A stretch of DNA of 64,000 bases from Reinekea thalattae (GCF_008041945.1 NZ_VKAD01000001.1:1302001-1366000); one strand, 5' to 3'. Counted from the stretch's first letter, positions 47,630 to 57,834 are shown. The notes: generated from the letters alone by a model not told the origin. Translations and numbers: made by a program.

Positions 47630-49288
47630 TTAGCGCCCAACCTGTTGTGCCATTAAATAGCTGGTATAGCCGCCGGTCATATTTAATACCGAATAACCAT
47701 GTTGAACCAACATGCGTTGCGCGACATAGCCTCTTAAACCAACCGCACAAAGCGTCACCCATGTTTTATCTTTTGGTAGCCGCTGTAAGTTTTGACGCAA
47801 CTGATCCAGCGGAATATTAATAGCGCCTTCAATGCTGCCGTGCGCTGATATTTCTGACGCTGAACGGACATCCAACACCTGCACATCATCACCCTGCGGC
47901 AAGGCGTCTGCTTGGCAAATATCATGCGAGCCGCGCAAAGCATTGCTGGCGACAAAACCGGCCTGATTAATAATGTCTTTTGCCGAGCCAAAGGGTGGTG
48001 CATAACAAAGCTCAAACTCTTCCAAATCAAAAACCGTTAAGCCTGCTCGAATTGCAGTAGCGAGCACATCAATACGTTTATCGACGCCTTTTTCACCGAC
48101 CGCCTGCGCACCTAAAATACGGCCATCTGTTGGCTGAAATAATAACTTAAGGTGAATTTGGCGAGCATCAGGGTAATAGCCTGCATGATCGGCTGCGTGC
48201 AAATACACCTTTTGGAAAGGCTTTTGCTCTGCCAATAATTGCTTTTCATTGGCACCCGTTGAGGCCGCCGCCAAGTTGAAGACCTTACAGATACCAGTGC
48301 CTAGCGTATCTTTATATTCCGAAGCCATACCAAAAATATTATCAGCGACGATTCGACCTTGCCGGTTGGCAGGCCCAGCCAATGGAATCTGCGCGTGGCT
48401 GCCTGTAACAAAATGCGCAACTTCAATCGCATCGCCAACCGCCCAAATATGTTCGACGCTGGTACGCATCTGCTTATCGACTTGAATGCCACCGCGTTGG
48501 CCTAACGCCAAGCCCGCTGTTTTAGCCAGCTGATTTTCAGGTGTCACGCCAATCGCCATAATCAGCATATCGGTTTTTAGCTCTCGGCCTGAACGCAATG
48601 TCAGCGTTAGCTCGTTATCGCTAGATTCTGTTATCGCTTCTAAGGCATCGCCTAATATCAATTGAGTACCGTTGCGACGCATTTCTTGGTGCAAAGGTAC
48701 CGCCATTTCGGCATCGATTGGCGGCATAACCTGATTCGACAACTCAATTAGCGTGGTCTCGACTTTGCGGTGCACTAACGCTTCTGCCATTTCAATGCCA
48801 ATAAAACCGCCACCAATTACCACCGCTGAGCGAGGCGCATCGATATCCAGTTTATGAATAATTCGATCCATATCGGGGATGTTGCGTAAGCTAAACACTG
48901 AGGCTAAATCGATGCCAGGAATCGGCGGCATTATCGGTTTTGCACCTGGCGACAGGATAAGCTCATCGTAAGATTCTTGATAACGCTCGCCCGTATCTAG
49001 CCTGTGTACCGACACCTGTTTCGCCTGAGCATCAATATCAACCACTTCAGACTGGATGCGAATATCAATATTAAACCGCGCATGCATAGATTCGGGAGTT
49101 TGCACCAATAGGGCATTGCGATCTTCAATTTCGCCACCGATATGGTACGGCAGACCGCAGTTAGCAAAGGAGATGAATTGATCGCGCTCAAACATAATGA
49201 TCTGCGCTGTCTCATCAATACGACGTAAGCGCGCCGCTGCCGACGCACCCCCAGCAACACCACCCACAATGAGGATTTTTTTTGTCAT
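47630..49288 (-). CDS. CoA-disulfide-reductase-like flavoprotein with C-terminal rhodanese domain
   Basis: A 552-residue fusion. The N-terminal flavin/NAD(P)H oxidoreductase part (1-450) has an FAD fold (IVGGVAGGASAAARLRR), the single active-site cysteine in SFANCGLPY (C44) typical of CoA-disulfide reductases, a second dinucleotide fold (VIGGGFIGIEMAEAL) and GDAIEV. The C-terminal rhodanese domain (about 455-552) has VLDVRSASEI and the active-site loop CAVGLRGY (C514). CoADR-rhodanese fusions reduce CoA persulfides or polysulfides and are linked to sulfide and polysulfide handling. The ATG follows AGAGG nine bases upstream. An inverted repeat lies just upstream of the gene. The exact substrate is unknown. 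Confidence 0.9.
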   Translation of the reverse strand: MTKKILIVGGVAGGASAAARLRRIDETAQIIMFERDQFISFANCGLPYHIGGEIEDRNALLVQTPESMHARFNIDIRIQSEVVDIDAQAKQVSVHRLDTGERYQESYDELILSPGAKPIMPPIPGIDLASVFSLRNIPDMDRIIHKLDIDAPRSAVVIGGGFIGIEMAEALVHRKVETTLIELSNQVMPPIDAEMAVPLHQEMRRNGTQLILGDALEAITESSDNELTLTLRSGRELKTDMLIMAIGVTPENQLAKTAGLALGQRGGIQVDKQMRTSVEHIWAVGDAIEVAHFVTGSHAQIPLAGPANRQGRIVADNIFGMASEYKDTLGTGICKVFNLAAASTGANEKQLLAEQKPFQKVYLHAADHAGYYPDARQIHLKLLFQPTDGRILGAQAVGEKGVDKRIDVLATAIRAGLTVFDLEEFELCYAPPFGSAKDIINQAGFVASNALRGSHDICQADALPQGDDVQVLDVRSASEISAHGSIEGAINIPLDQLRQNLQRLPKDKTWVTLCAVGLRGYVAQRMLVQHGYSVLNMTGGYTSYLMAQQVGR

Positions 49289-49316
49289 GGCCAGAGCCTC
49301 TACAAGCTAAGATTAA

Positions 49317-49351
49317 ATTAGAATTATCTTATATTAATAAATTCTAATATT
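49317..49351. promoter_or_regulatory. AT-rich inverted repeat upstream of the CoADR-rhodanese gene
   Basis: ATTAGAATT (49317-49325) and AATTCTAAT (49340-49348) are perfect 9-base arms. The right arm runs into CTAATATT (49344-49351), the same half-site that forms the palindrome upstream of the RND permease gene at 57059-57080. The site is 29-63 bases upstream of the start codon, where a promoter operator would lie. Confidence 0.5.
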
Positions 49352-49438
49352 CTAGCCATTGTAGGGTAAAGATCGCTGCGGCAACGAGTGATAGCAAACG
49401 AGTTAGCTAAAAGTTGATCCGGCGCAAGCGCTGGCGGG

Positions 49439-50041
49439 TCAGTCGAGTGCCGAGACACTGATCGAAAGTTGATCTCCAGCTGGAGCTACCGTTTGTAACA
49501 GCTCACACACTTCATTTTTTTGCGACTGTTTCACCGTCAGCTCTGCGCTAACTTGATCGTGATAAGCCACTTGCTGTAGCTGTAAACCGGCCTTACCGAG
49601 TACGTGCCGTACTTGGTTTTCTAAACCAAAGGGGAAACTTAACGCTATTTGCCACTGCGACTCGACCGTCAGCAGTTCTGCGTTTTCTAAGGCCAGACTA
49701 ATGGCATTACCATAAGCGCGGCTTAAACCGCCAGCACCGAGTTTAATACCGCCAAAATAACGCACCACAATGGCGACAACATCGACCAAGCCTTTGTGAT
49801 TTAAAACATTAAACATCGGTTTAGCGGCGGTGCCCGAAGGTTCGCCATCGTCACTCAATCCGGTCTGACCTTTAACATAAAAGGCCGTGCAAACATGACG
49901 TGCATCGGGGTACTGCTGGCGAATATCGGCAATGCGTTGCTTGGCAGCCTGTACCGATGAGACCGGTTCAACCCAGCCTAAAAATCGGCTTTTTTTAATT
50001 TCAAACTCGGCAAACTTCGGCTCTGCTAAGGTAACTGCCAT
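49439..50041 (-). CDS. yigZ: YigZ/IMPACT-family protein
   Basis: A 200-residue UPF0029/IMPACT protein. The family signature is clear: KKSRFLGWVEPV, DARHVCTAFYV, LSDDGEPSGTAAKPMFNVL, and VVRYFGGIKLGAGGLSRAYG (20 residues). The C-terminal part matches the ferredoxin-like DUF1949 domain. The fold is known, but the cellular function of bacterial YigZ is not established. It is a single gene between the CoADR and chemoreceptor genes. Confidence 0.95.
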   Translation of the reverse strand: MAVTLAEPKFAEFEIKKSRFLGWVEPVSSVQAAKQRIADIRQQYPDARHVCTAFYVKGQTGLSDDGEPSGTAAKPMFNVLNHKGLVDVVAIVVRYFGGIKLGAGGLSRAYGNAISLALENAELLTVESQWQIALSFPFGLENQVRHVLGKAGLQLQQVAYHDQVSAELTVKQSQKNEVCELLQTVAPAGDQLSISVSALD

Positions 50042-50111
50042 AACTCTTCTCTACTGCTCAACGATAAAGACCATGGTAACCAATATTACCGAGTAACAGA
50101 AATAACGCCTC

Positions 50112-50137
50112 TACTGGCTCAATGAGCCGAGCCAGTA
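50112..50137. other. Hairpin between the chemoreceptor and yigZ genes
   Basis: TACTGGCTC (50112-50120) and GAGCCAGTA (50129-50137) are perfect 9-base arms around an 8-base loop, 40 bases after the chemoreceptor stop. Without a T-run it is only a possible terminator. Confidence 0.45.
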
Positions 50138-50176
50138 AAAGCTTTGTTCAACCGCTGAGTATGGTTATGAATAGAA

Positions 50177-52180
50177 TTAAAAGGTAAATCGCTCAACCAT
50201 GTCCGACTGCTCTTTGGCCAACTCAACCAATGCTTTCGATTGCTCGTCGGCCTGTTTTGCGCCGGTTGCAGAATCGGCACCCAAATCGGCGATTCGCACG
50301 ACATTTTGCGCCACCTCTTTTGCCACCACGGTTTGTTGTTCTGCAGCAGCGGCAATGCTCTGACTCATCTGATTAATGGAGGCTAGGTTTTCCAGCATGC
50401 GATCCAGTGCGTCTCCGGCTTCTTGCGCTTTAGCGACGCTTTCTAATGCATCCGACTGACTTTTTTGCATACCTAAAACAGTGTCTTCAGAGTTCTTTAA
50501 TAGCGTTTCTATTTTGCCAGAAATTTCTTGTGTCGCGTCTTGAGTGCGCTGCGCTAAACTTCGCACCTCGTCTGCAACCACGGCAAAGCCTCGACCCTGT
50601 TCACCGGCCCGAGCTGCTTCGATAGCGGCATTCAACGCCAGCAAATTAGTTTGCTCGGCAATGCTTTCAATGGTCGACATGATTTGTTCAATCGATTCAC
50701 TGCTGGCTTTTAATTCTTGCGCACCGTCACTGGCCATTTTTAACTGCCGATCTAAGGTTTGAATTGCGCGTTTATTTTGATCCATAAGTGTTTTATTGGC
50801 TAACGCTTCTTTGTTGGCATCATCAACCTGTTGGCTGGCGCTTTCTGCATTTTTGGCAACCTCTTCAATGGCCGATTCCATTTCGGTCACGGCACTGGCA
50901 ACCGCTTGGGTTTCGTCAAGTTGTTCAGTCACTCGTGCAGCAATCTCCGAATTAATAGTCAAGGCTTGGTGAGAGGTGCGGCTTATCATCGAAGCGCCCG
51001 ACGATACCTTGCTTAATATTTCCGAAAGCGCTTGCGCCAAACCATTTACACCACGCGCAATACTGGCAATCTCTTGCGCGCCTGTTTGTTCCAGCCTAAT
51101 TGACATGTCGCCTTCGGCTATGCGGTGTAAGCCCTGTTGAATTTTTGCAATCGGTTTTTTAATGCCCGCAACCAAGGAACGAACCATAACCAACGAAACT
51201 AACGTCGCCAAAATACCGACCAATAAAATAAGGTTACGCGCGTTACTCAAGGCTTTGGCAGTATTCAACTCCGAGGCTTGTTGCGCAGCAATTACCGAGT
51301 CGCCTAAGCGCATCACCAATTGCTCCGCTTGCAATTCAATGGCATGCATCTGGTCAAGTTTGCTCATGCGCTGTTGTACTGTTTCTAAGTAACTGGCTTG
51401 GGTAACGATTATCGATTTTTCGCCAATGAATAGAGCTTCACTGTTGGTAATCAGCTCGTCCATGGCGATGCCTAAAACGCTGACTTCGTCTTTAATAACC
51501 GGCCAGGTTTGCAGCCATTCCTGGTAAATATCTGCAAGGTCTTGTTGGTAATCAAGCATCTTTTCTGGTTGTGTTTCTTGCAAGGCAAAACTGGTTTGCT
51601 CGAATAAAGTATTGGCGCGTTCGTTAAAACGGCTAATCGCAAAACGAGCGCCAAAGGATGATGATTCATTGAGAATATAATCTTCAATATCGTCCGATTC
51701 AACTTCAAAGCCACTAATAATTTCTTCGCGTAAAAAGTTCTGCTGTTTTAAATCACTGGCCAGTTGCAACTCACGTTTGGCTATGGCGATAAACTCTTCG
51801 GCGACTTTAAAGTTTTCGTTAATAAGTGTTTGCGTTTCTGTATTTAACGCTTGGTCTTCGCTGTACTCAGGTAACTGTTTAACAGCCTCAAGCAATAGCG
51901 TTTTCTTGCTGGCCAGTTCTGTAATGTAGGCTTGTTGTTCTTTTTCATCATTGGTTTGAGCAAAACGATTAACGATAAGGTCGGCATTTAACAGGTTAAC
52001 CTGAATATCCGAGACCAATGTTTTTAACGGACTGACCCGATGAATTATTTTATCCAATTCATATTGAGTAGAGCGAAAACCGCCCACCGACACTAAGGCC
52101 AAAATAACAATGGTGGCGACTAAGATCGCACCCACAAATATGACTTGACCGACTAGGCTGACTGATCTTTTTAGCATCAT
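50177..52180 (-). CDS. Methyl-accepting chemotaxis protein
   Basis: A 667-residue transmembrane chemoreceptor. TM1 (about 8-30) and TM2 (about 315-335) bound a periplasmic helical sensor domain of about 285 residues. HAMP follows ([20 protein letters not shown]), then a signalling domain with the conserved hairpin tip, visible as [20 protein letters not shown]. The sensor resembles long helical-bundle types; the ligand is unknown. No CheB/CheR-tethering pentapeptide is visible at the C-terminus (ERFTF). No che cluster is adjacent. Confidence 0.94.
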   Translation of the reverse strand: MMLKRSVSLVGQVIFVGAILVATIVILALVSVGGFRSTQYELDKIIHRVSPLKTLVSDIQVNLLNADLIVNRFAQTNDEKEQQAYITELASKKTLLLEAVKQLPEYSEDQALNTETQTLINENFKVAEEFIAIAKRELQLASDLKQQNFLREEIISGFEVESDDIEDYILNESSSFGARFAISRFNERANTLFEQTSFALQETQPEKMLDYQQDLADIYQEWLQTWPVIKDEVSVLGIAMDELITNSEALFIGEKSIIVTQASYLETVQQRMSKLDQMHAIELQAEQLVMRLGDSVIAAQQASELNTAKALSNARNLILLVGILATLVSLVMVRSLVAGIKKPIAKIQQGLHRIAEGDMSIRLEQTGAQEIASIARGVNGLAQALSEILSKVSSGASMISRTSHQALTINSEIAARVTEQLDETQAVASAVTEMESAIEEVAKNAESASQQVDDANKEALANKTLMDQNKRAIQTLDRQLKMASDGAQELKASSESIEQIMSTIESIAEQTNLLALNAAIEAARAGEQGRGFAVVADEVRSLAQRTQDATQEISGKIETLLKNSEDTVLGMQKSQSDALESVAKAQEAGDALDRMLENLASINQMSQSIAAAAEQQTVVAKEVAQNVVRIADLGADSATGAKQADEQSKALVELAKEQSDMVERFTF

Positions 52181-52502
52181 GAAGCAATACCTTTGCTGAC
52201 GAAGCTTAAAGATTGATAAACCGCTATAACGTCACGGTTAGACTATTCGATTGTTGACCATTCGTTGGATCATTAAACGTAAAGCATGGGCGTTTGAATT
52301 AGAGTTTATCAAAGCTTCTATTATTTTTATTTTCAGCCTAATACTAGGCCATTTTTCTCGAACAGTGTAGCGCTAAACAGCGTTTGATTGACGCAAGTAC
52401 TGTGTCGACGAAGCAAGACTGACCTAGGTCCATGATTTACCCAGTTAGCTGGCCTGTGTCAGTCAGCGCTTTCAACTGACTCACACAAACCGCTCTAGAC
52501 GA
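52181..52502 (-). other. Intergenic region (322 bp) between RND adaptor and chemoreceptor genes
   Basis: This stretch should hold the chemoreceptor promoter and any terminator for the RND operon. I see no convincing sigma-28 or sigma-70 promoter, no T-run hairpin and no credible coding frame. Confidence 0.5.
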
Positions 52503-53558
52503 CTAAGGGTTAATTAACACCTCAGCACCAGCACTCAGTCCTGACCTTACTAATGAATACTCATCAAGTTGTTTGCCCGTACGGACAATGGCCGGTAACG
52601 CTACACCCTGCTCATTCAGCGCTTTGACGTATTCGATTTGGCCGACTCGGTAGACCGCACGACTATCAACCAGCAACGCTGGCTGGTATCCGGTGGTCAA
52701 TTGCAGACGGGCAAACATACCCGGCAATAACGGCTGAAGACTTGGCTCGATATCCAGCTTCACTAAAAAACTATGCGAGGCTAAGTCTGCCGCTGGCGCA
52801 ATTTCGACAACCGTTGCAAACAGCTGTTGCTCTTGACTTGCTACCTGTAGCGGCCAACGCTGCCCCAACTTGATAGCCTTGATCACCGATTCGGGAATAT
52901 TGACACTCAATTGCATGTCATTAGGGTTGTAAAGGCTCACTAACGCAGCACCGACGTTGGCTTGGTCGCCTAAGTTCAACCAGCGTTTAGAAATAATGCC
53001 ATCGTAAGGCGCTGCAATCAGTGAATAGCCAAGACTTGCTTGCGCTTCGCTTAAGGCTGCGTTCGCCTGCTTTAAATTGGCTTGCGCTATATCCAGCTGC
53101 GCAACAACGCGATCGCGTTCCGCTTCGGGTAACAGCTTTTCATTAACCAAGGCGATTACTCGATCGTGCTCTAATCGGGCTTTATTCAATTGCGCTTGTG
53201 CTGCCGCTAGACTTTCCTGTTGAGAGATTCGTCTGGCATCTAAATCTTGATTGGCCAAGCGCATAATAATATCGCCCTGCTTTACACGAGCGCCGACATC
53301 GGCCAAGACATCCACCACCTGCGCACTGATTCTGGATGACAGCACACTGGTTTGCTTAGCAATTAAATGCCCCGGGTATTCACTCACTATGGCGATTTCT
53401 CGTTCGATGACCGCTGTCACCGGCTGTTGATTCGCAGCCTGTGCATGCGAGTTTTCTGCTGGCTTAATTTTACTGGTAAAGCCACCTGCCATGGCGATAA
53501 AGATTAGCAACAGAGCACCACTGCTAAGCACCGCTATTAACCATTTTTTATTAAACAT
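52503..53558 (-). CDS. RND efflux periplasmic adaptor (membrane fusion protein)
   Basis: A 351-residue adaptor with an N-terminal hydrophobic segment (KKWLIAVLSSGALLLIFIAM). The lipoyl/hairpin order is visible: a biotinyl-lipoyl half (SRISAQVVDVLADVGARVKQG), a coiled hairpin (QESLAAAQAQLNKARLEHDR) and the second lipoyl half (SLIAAPYDGIISKRWLNLGD), then beta-barrel and membrane-proximal domains. It starts 8 bases before the end of the permease gene, with GGGAG in place. The order permease then adaptor is unusual. There is no outer-membrane channel gene in the operon. Confidence 0.93.
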   Translation of the reverse strand: MFNKKWLIAVLSSGALLLIFIAMAGGFTSKIKPAENSHAQAANQQPVTAVIEREIAIVSEYPGHLIAKQTSVLSSRISAQVVDVLADVGARVKQGDIIMRLANQDLDARRISQQESLAAAQAQLNKARLEHDRVIALVNEKLLPEAERDRVVAQLDIAQANLKQANAALSEAQASLGYSLIAAPYDGIISKRWLNLGDQANVGAALVSLYNPNDMQLSVNIPESVIKAIKLGQRWPLQVASQEQQLFATVVEIAPAADLASHSFLVKLDIEPSLQPLLPGMFARLQLTTGYQPALLVDSRAVYRVGQIEYVKALNEQGVALPAIVRTGKQLDEYSLVRSGLSAGAEVLINP

Positions 53559-56500
53559 GTTTCTCTCCCTCGGTCATCACATCGTTCTGCTGCGAGTTAG
53601 TTAAGTTGCCGTAAGCCAAGTTATAAACCACCGGAATCACCACCAATGTAAATAGCGTTGAAGCGGTGATGCCGAACATAATCGCCCACGCCAAGCCATT
53701 AAAAATGGGGTCCAAGGTGATGACAATATTTCCCAGCATGGTGGTTCCAGCCGTTAATAAAATGGGCCGCATGCGTACTGCACCGGCTTCGATCAACGCC
53801 TGTTTTAGCGCCATACCTTCGGCTAAAGACTGATGAATAAATTCAATCAGTACCAGCGAGTTACGTACCACAATACCGGCAAGCGCAATCATGCCGATCA
53901 TGGCTGTGGCGGTGAACAAGACAGGGTTTGGATAATTAGCAATTTCAGTTGTGCCAATATTATTGAGCAATAAAAAGCCCGGCATAATACCGACGACCGT
54001 CAACGGAATGGCCAACATAATAATGCCTGCCACCGTTGGTAAACCGGTTTGCAACATCAGCACAATGTATACACCGATTAGAGCGACGCCATAGGCAATG
54101 CCCATATCACGAAAAACATTTAGCGTAATTTTCCATTCACCTTCGCCATTCCAAACAACCGAAATATCTTCTGGCACTGACCAGTAATCATCACCGCCGT
54201 TAGCAAAGTAATTTCGCCAGCCAAGCGCTCTAGGTTGCTCAGAGTTATTTATTTCACTAGCAGCCTCGACCTTATCAACCGAAGTGTCGACGACGATTTC
54301 TGCTGGCACTCGGCCAACGGCCTCAGCGTAAACATAAACCACGGGCTTAAGGTTTTTATGGAAAATCGGTTGGTCAACATCTTCCAAAACAAACTCGCCG
54401 AGTTCTCCAATTTGCACCAGCGCTTGAGGCGCATCGACTAACGAACCGGCAACCAATGTTTTAGCCACACCCGCCTGTGCACGAACATACAGATGCTTAA
54501 TCTGCTCCAACTGATCTCGACTATCCGAAGCCAAACGAACATGGATGGGTGTCGGGAAGACTTCGTTTTCATCTTGCAAATAACTCAACGTACGGCCGTC
54601 GTTAGCGGCGCTGATAACCGCATTAATATCGGCAATCGAGACACCTGAAAGCGCGGCCTTTTCTCGGTCGACCTCAAAGCGCCAGCGCTGGTAATCAAGC
54701 TGAGCGCTGGTATCGACTTCACGTGCCGACGGCTCACGTTTTAATCGCTCAGCAACAATATCAGCAGCGGCAATCACATCTTCATAGGCGGTATTATCTT
54801 CACCGTAAACTTCGGCAACCACGGTCGCAATAACTGGTGGGCCGGGCGGCGTTTCGACCAATTGCATATGAGCCTGATAGTTATCCGCAATGGCTTGCAA
54901 ATCGTCGCGCAATTTCATGGTTAAAGCATGTGACTGATCGTCACGGTATTTTTTATCTGCCAACACCACTCGCAACTCACCTTCGGACTCATTACTGCGT
55001 AAAAAGTAATGACGCACCAAGCCGTTAAAATCCATTGGCGAAGCGATACCGGCAAATGCCGAAACAGAGGCAACCTCAGGCACGGTTCTCAAATAGCGAT
55101 CCATATCTTGCAACAGATTCGCGGTGCTTTCTAAGCTGGCTGACTCAGGTAGATCGACTACCAATTGGAATTCGTTTTTGTTGTCGTACGGTAACAACTT
55201 CAGTGGCACCCAACGCATGGTTGGCAACATAGCGGCAACTACAAACAACAAAGCAACCACCGAAAGTAGAATCCAACTGGCGCGTCTTGAGGTTAAAAAG
55301 GGCGTCAAGATGCGTTGATAAAATCGGTACAGTCCGGTTTCGGTCACCGCGACTTGCGCCGCAGGATTGTTATCGGCGACGATGATTTTTTTGGCCAGCC
55401 AAGGGGTAATAAAAAACGCCACCACGGTAGAAAACACCACACTGATCGGGACGTTAAACGCCATCGGTGCCATGTAAGGCCCCATCATTCCGGTGATGAA
55501 TAACATCGGCGTAAAAACAATCACAATCGCCACAGTGGACATCAACAAGGCACCACGAATTTCTGCCATCGCCGCAACAATCGCCGAAGCCTTTGCCATA
55601 CCTTTGCGATTTAAATAACGCTCAATGTTATCGATACTGGCAATGGGATCATCGACAATTAAACCGAGCGCTAAGATCAACGCAAACAGCGTAACTCGGT
55701 TTATCGAATAGCCAAACGCTAAGTCCATCGCTAAAGCTGCGCCATAGCTGATAGGAATAGCAATGCCGACCACTAATGCCGAGCGCCAGTTTAAAAACAG
55801 GCCAACAAAGACAACCACCGTCAGCACTGAAACGGCCAAGCTGGAAATAAGATTGGACACCTTATCGTTAGCGGTTTGGCCGTAATCTCGGATCACCGAA
55901 AACTGCACCGCCTCAGGAAACTGCTGTTGTTGAATCTGCTCCAACTCCTGTAACAGATCGTTGGCAACCCAAACCGCATTGCTGCCTTTTTGTTTCGCAG
56001 CCGCGATAAATACCGCAGGATAAGGCTCAGCAGAAGCTGGCAACACCGAACCTTGGCTGACGCCATCCGGCTGACCGAGAGCAAATGCAGGCCCCTTTGA
56101 AAACCAGCTATAGCTGGCAGGCTCGTCTGCGCCATCCTGTATTTTAGCGATGTCACGTAAATACACGGGGCGACCATCAATAACATTAACAATGCTGGCA
56201 CCAACATCATCGGCATCACGAAAGTAACTGCCCGATTGCACTTCAAAACTACGGCCTTGCACATGCGTTGAACCAGCCTGTTGGCGCTGATTATTAACAC
56301 CTAAGGCAAAGGCAACATCATCAATAGTGGTTTTTCGGCTGGCCAGCGCTGCGGCATCCAGTTCGATATTAATTTGCCGAGGACTGCCACCAATCACCTG
56401 CACGTTATTACTTTTATCAACCGACTGCAGACGCTGACTGGCTTCTTCTGCAAGGCGTCGTAATTCGAACTCATCAACCTGATCAGCATCGGTAGAATAA

Positions 56501-56967
56501 AGTGCAGCAACAAAGATCGGCACATCGTCGATCTCGACTGGTTTAATTAGCCAATTAGTGACCGAAGGTGGCATTAAGTCTTGGTGCGAATAAACCTTGT
56601 TATAAAGTTTAACCAGCGAGTTTTCACGCTCTTGGCCAACTTCAAACCGAGCGATCACAATGGCTTGGCCGGTCGATGAGGTGGAATAAACATACTCCAC
56701 GCCATCTACCTGCTTAAGCAGTTGTTCCAGCGGTTCGGTAATCTGCTTTTCGATCTGCCGAGCAGAAAGCCCGGGCGCAGAAATGATTAAGTCCGCCATA
56801 GGAACAACAATTTGAGGGTCTTCTTCTCGGGGTGTCAGCCACAAAGCCACTGCGCCGATAACGAGCGCCAGCAGCATCAGGATGGGCGGGAAATAGCTGT
56901 TCATCACCCGACCAACAAAATCGCGCTTCAGGGATTGTTCTAATTTAGCATCGTCTTGGCTTGCCAT
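53551..56967 (-). CDS. RND-family efflux permease
   Basis: A 1138-residue inner-membrane transporter of the AcrB/MexB superfamily; the ATG at 56967 is preferred over a TTG three codons upstream. It has the usual two halves with 12 membrane helices: TM1 (PPILMLLALVIGAVALWL), TM2-6 between residues ~370 and 560, TM7 near 580-600 and TM8-12 at 960-1110. The proton-relay aspartates are in LGLIVDDPIASIDNIERYL. It is about 100 residues longer than AcrB and opens LTPREEDPQIVVPMADL, a pattern of a branch often encoded beside ArsR-type regulators (family recollection, not proven here). It is first in a two-gene operon, with an AATATTAG palindrome upstream. Confidence 0.95.
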   Translation of the reverse strand: MASQDDAKLEQSLKRDFVGRVMNSYFPPILMLLALVIGAVALWLTPREEDPQIVVPMADLIISAPGLSARQIEKQITEPLEQLLKQVDGVEYVYSTSSTGQAIVIARFEVGQERENSLVKLYNKVYSHQDLMPPSVTNWLIKPVEIDDVPIFVAALYSTDADQVDEFELRRLAEEASQRLQSVDKSNNVQVIGGSPRQINIELDAAALASRKTTIDDVAFALGVNNQRQQAGSTHVQGRSFEVQSGSYFRDADDVGASIVNVIDGRPVYLRDIAKIQDGADEPASYSWFSKGPAFALGQPDGVSQGSVLPASAEPYPAVFIAAAKQKGSNAVWVANDLLQELEQIQQQQFPEAVQFSVIRDYGQTANDKVSNLISSLAVSVLTVVVFVGLFLNWRSALVVGIAIPISYGAALAMDLAFGYSINRVTLFALILALGLIVDDPIASIDNIERYLNRKGMAKASAIVAAMAEIRGALLMSTVAIVIVFTPMLFITGMMGPYMAPMAFNVPISVVFSTVVAFFITPWLAKKIIVADNNPAAQVAVTETGLYRFYQRILTPFLTSRRASWILLSVVALLFVVAAMLPTMRWVPLKLLPYDNKNEFQLVVDLPESASLESTANLLQDMDRYLRTVPEVASVSAFAGIASPMDFNGLVRHYFLRSNESEGELRVVLADKKYRDDQSHALTMKLRDDLQAIADNYQAHMQLVETPPGPPVIATVVAEVYGEDNTAYEDVIAAADIVAERLKREPSAREVDTSAQLDYQRWRFEVDREKAALSGVSIADINAVISAANDGRTLSYLQDENEVFPTPIHVRLASDSRDQLEQIKHLYVRAQAGVAKTLVAGSLVDAPQALVQIGELGEFVLEDVDQPIFHKNLKPVVYVYAEAVGRVPAEIVVDTSVDKVEAASEINNSEQPRALGWRNYFANGGDDYWSVPEDISVVWNGEGEWKITLNVFRDMGIAYGVALIGVYIVLMLQTGLPTVAGIIMLAIPLTVVGIMPGFLLLNNIGTTEIANYPNPVLFTATAMIGMIALAGIVVRNSLVLIEFIHQSLAEGMALKQALIEAGAVRMRPILLTAGTTMLGNIVITLDPIFNGLAWAIMFGITASTLFTLVVIPVVYNLAYGNLTNSQQNDVMTEGEKHV

Positions 56968-57042
56968 AGACTGCAACCTATAAAAGAGGGTTTCACACAG
57001 CTCAGCATCAACAGATTAGCCGAGCGTACATTAGTTGCGCAT

Positions 57043-57080
57043 AATATTAGAAAACATTAATATTAGCAATATCTAATATT
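57043..57080. promoter_or_regulatory. Palindromic operator-like site upstream of the RND operon
   Basis: AATATTAG (57059-57066), CAATAT, CTAATATT (57073-57080) form a perfect 22-base palindrome with 8-base arms. A further AATATTAG half-site lies at 57043-57050, exactly 16 bases before the second. The cluster is 76-113 bases upstream of the permease start and in the shared gap with the divergent flavin reductase gene. Such ATTAG...CTAAT sites resemble those of ArsR/BigR-type repressors. Confidence 0.6.
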
Positions 57081-57159
57081 TGGCCATAGCAACAGCCACC
57101 AGACTGAGCTTATACTGTGCAGCCTAGACTGGTTCGCCACTCATCCTTAGGAGAACACG

Positions 57160-57777
57160 ATGAACTTTGATTTCTCTCAACTACAAAAACCTGAAATCTA
57201 CCGCCTGTTTACCCACGCCATCATTCCGCGCCCTATCGCTTGGGTACTCACTGAAAACGAAAGCGACAATGAAGACAGAAGTTACAACATTGCGCCCTAT
57301 TCTTTCTTTACCGCAGTAACGTCAGAGCCGCCAGTATTGGTGTTTTCTGCAGGTAAAAAGCGTGATGGCAGTAAAAAAGATACTTGGCAAAACATCGAAC
57401 GCAGCAAGCGCTGTGTCATTCACATTGCCAATACTGACTTAGCCGAACCATTGAATGCTTCTGCGGCATCACTAGAAAGCGGCCAGTCTGAAATCGAACA
57501 CATTAATCTACCGATAACAGAGCAAGCTGGCTTCGTACTACCTAGAGTTACCAGTGCTCCGGTGGCGTTTGAGTGCAGCCTCTATGAGATTCATGAAATT
57601 GGCGACGCGCCTCAGGGGATGATTTATTGCCAAGTTGAAGCAGCCTATGTTGCCGATGACGTCATGCACAAAGACAAACCGTTGATCGACTTCACCAAGC
57701 TGCAGCCGCTATCGAAAATTGGCGGTGAAGACTATGCCGCGCTAGGCGAGATCACGACATTAAAACGTCCCTCTTAA
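57160..57777 (+). CDS. Flavin reductase-like FMN-binding protein
   Basis: A 205-residue split-barrel flavoprotein. It has IIPRPIAWVLTEN near the start and NIAPYSFFTAVTSEPPVLVFS, the FMN-phosphate region of the flavin reductase-like domain, followed by KDTWQNIERSKRCVIHIA. Members include flavin reductases and various oxygenase partners, so the substrate cannot be named. The ATG has AGGAGA in place. It diverges from the RND operon, sharing its operator-containing gap, and is followed by a perfect hairpin. Confidence 0.88.
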   Translation: MNFDFSQLQKPEIYRLFTHAIIPRPIAWVLTENESDNEDRSYNIAPYSFFTAVTSEPPVLVFSAGKKRDGSKKDTWQNIERSKRCVIHIANTDLAEPLNASAASLESGQSEIEHINLPITEQAGFVLPRVTSAPVAFECSLYEIHEIGDAPQGMIYCQVEAAYVADDVMHKDKPLIDFTKLQPLSKIGGEDYAALGEITTLKRPS

Positions 57778-57809
57778 GGCAACGCCATAATTGTCATCAT
57801 TAGCTGTAA

Positions 57810-57834
57810 CAAGCGCATGCAAGGCATGCGCTTG
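57810..57834 (+). other. Hairpin after the flavin reductase-like gene
   Basis: CAAGCGCATGC (57810-57820) and GCATGCGCTTG (57824-57834) are perfect 11-base arms around AAG. It follows the stop by 33 bases, with no T-run, so it may stabilise the 3' end or terminate weakly. Confidence 0.5.

Noticed and set aside
52323-52355. GCCTA/TAGGC hairpin and possible flagellar promoter upstream of the chemoreceptor
   Set aside because: The stem is only five bases, and no sequence matches the sigma-28 elements at the right spacing.
55893-56300. Minus-strand open frame of 135 codons in the RND permease gene
   Set aside because: Alternative frame of the permease, which is intact across the region.
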